Shown here in pieces: positions 63,633-64,000 of a stretch of DNA of 64,000 nt (position 1 is its first letter; every line of letters begins with the position of its first letter). This stretch comes from Flavobacterium haoranii. Its GTDB lineage: Bacteria > Bacteroidota > Bacteroidia > Flavobacteriales > Flavobacteriaceae. The stretch spans positions 42,398-106,397 of the forward strand of contig QKBC01000021.1 of the NCBI GenBank assembly GCA_003246205.1, written 5' to 3'. Both the position numbers and the translations under genes were made by a program. The notes beneath the pieces are model-generated. The model did not search any database, was not told the origin of the DNA, and was given only the letters and a program-made list of their open reading frames with translations.

Positions 63633-64000
63633 TTATTTTGTAGCCGGATTTACTATTTCGTTTAACGAAACTACTTCAGGTTTGATAGGTGTTCCCTCTG
63701 TAATAAGCCCAACTCCTTCGATAAGGACTTTATCGTTCACATTTAAACCTTTGTCTACTACAAAGAATTTTCCTCCAGGAACCGGACGCACTTCAATCGG
63801 CACCATTTTTACTTTATTCTCCTGATCTACTACTAAGGCAATTCTTTTGTCTTGAAGCTCCATTGTGGCACTCTGAGGAATAAGGATCACATCTTTTAAA
63901 TCGGTAGGAATTGTAATTGTACCTGTTCCGCCTGAGCGCAAAATCTTTTCGGCATTAGGAAAACTGGCTCTTACATTAAATGATCCTGTTTCCGGATTTG
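63633..64000 (-). CDS. RND periplasmic adaptor (membrane fusion protein), C-terminal fragment
   Basis: The reading frame enters from the right edge and ends at 63633. The visible ~122 codons read NPETGSFNVRASFPNAEKIL, RSGGTGTITIP, VILIPQSATMEL, RIALVVDQENKVKMVPIEV and LIEGVGLI. This is the barrel-plus-membrane-proximal region of AcrA-like adaptors. The Met at 63941 is not a start: the frame stays open to the window edge. The gene precedes the HAE1 pump by 31 nt and completes the tripartite system with the outer-membrane factor. Lipoyl and hairpin domains lie outside the window. Confidence 0.9.
   Translation of the reverse strand, partial: NPETGSFNVRASFPNAEKILRSGGTGTITIPTDLKDVILIPQSATMELQDKRIALVVDQENKVKMVPIEVRPVPGGKFFVVDKGLNVNDKVLIEGVGLITEGTPIKPEVVSLNEIVNPATK

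Overview
The window is low-GC DNA from a member of the Bacteroidota, most likely the family Flavobacteriaceae (Flavobacterium-like). The evidence is threefold. Secreted proteins end in type IX secretion (T9SS) C-terminal domains. Many genes are preceded by the Bacteroidota promoter -7 element TAnnTTTG, with little sign of Shine-Dalgarno sites. The gene families are typical of the group: single-chain dimeric GlyRS, fused SdhC, IPExxxVDY protein, and a 632-residue PurF paralogue. It is almost entirely chromosomal core. I see no prophage, insertion sequence, integron or CRISPR array.

Layout, left to right: partial prs (-); tRNA-Leu(CAA) and pth (+); two tandem paralogous secreted metalloproteases (-); ribF and a cupin/JmjC-like protein (+); an M20 dipeptidase and a 1508-residue T9SS mosaic protein (-); recX with an overlapping 44-codon reading frame; thiL (+). 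At 16.9-23.2 kb a minus-strand operon encodes a complete MacAB/TolC-type efflux system plus its own LytS/LytTR-type two-component pair. Then come yceI, glyS and an unknown coiled-coil membrane protein (-), comF and a Big_5 lipoprotein (+), an omega-amidase-like hydrolase, and sdhCAB (-).

From 33.7 to 44.7 kb: aminopeptidase P and an alpha/beta hydrolase (+), then on the minus strand addA-like helicase-nuclease, kbl, ompA and addB-like nuclease. The addA/addB pair is split by kbl and ompA. sodA (+) follows, then a gene-free stretch (45374-45807) with two copies of a structured ~147-bp repeat, which is the best candidate here for an undescribed element (perhaps a small RNA). Next are a PurF-like amidotransferase, a PfkB kinase, rnhA and purN (-), and acpP, fabF, rnc, an IPExxxVDY gene and pyk (+). 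The fabF leader has attenuator-like alternative hairpins.

The right end holds dinB, a Gcr-type membrane 'recombinase', a CYTH protein, a TetR regulator and an RND efflux operon (OMF, HAE1 pump, partial MFP). A 20-bp-arm inverted repeat lies between the efflux operon and tetR.

Functionally the window covers nucleotide metabolism (prs, purN, PurF paralogue, ribF, thiL), respiration and redox defence (sdhCAB, sodA), fatty-acid synthesis (acpP, fabF), DNA repair and mutagenesis (recX, addAB, dinB, rnhA), envelope and secretion (OmpA, T9SS cargo, lipoprotein) and two separate export systems. Several reading frames appear to start at TTG; where a promoter -7 element lies downstream of an earlier possible start, I moved the start inward.
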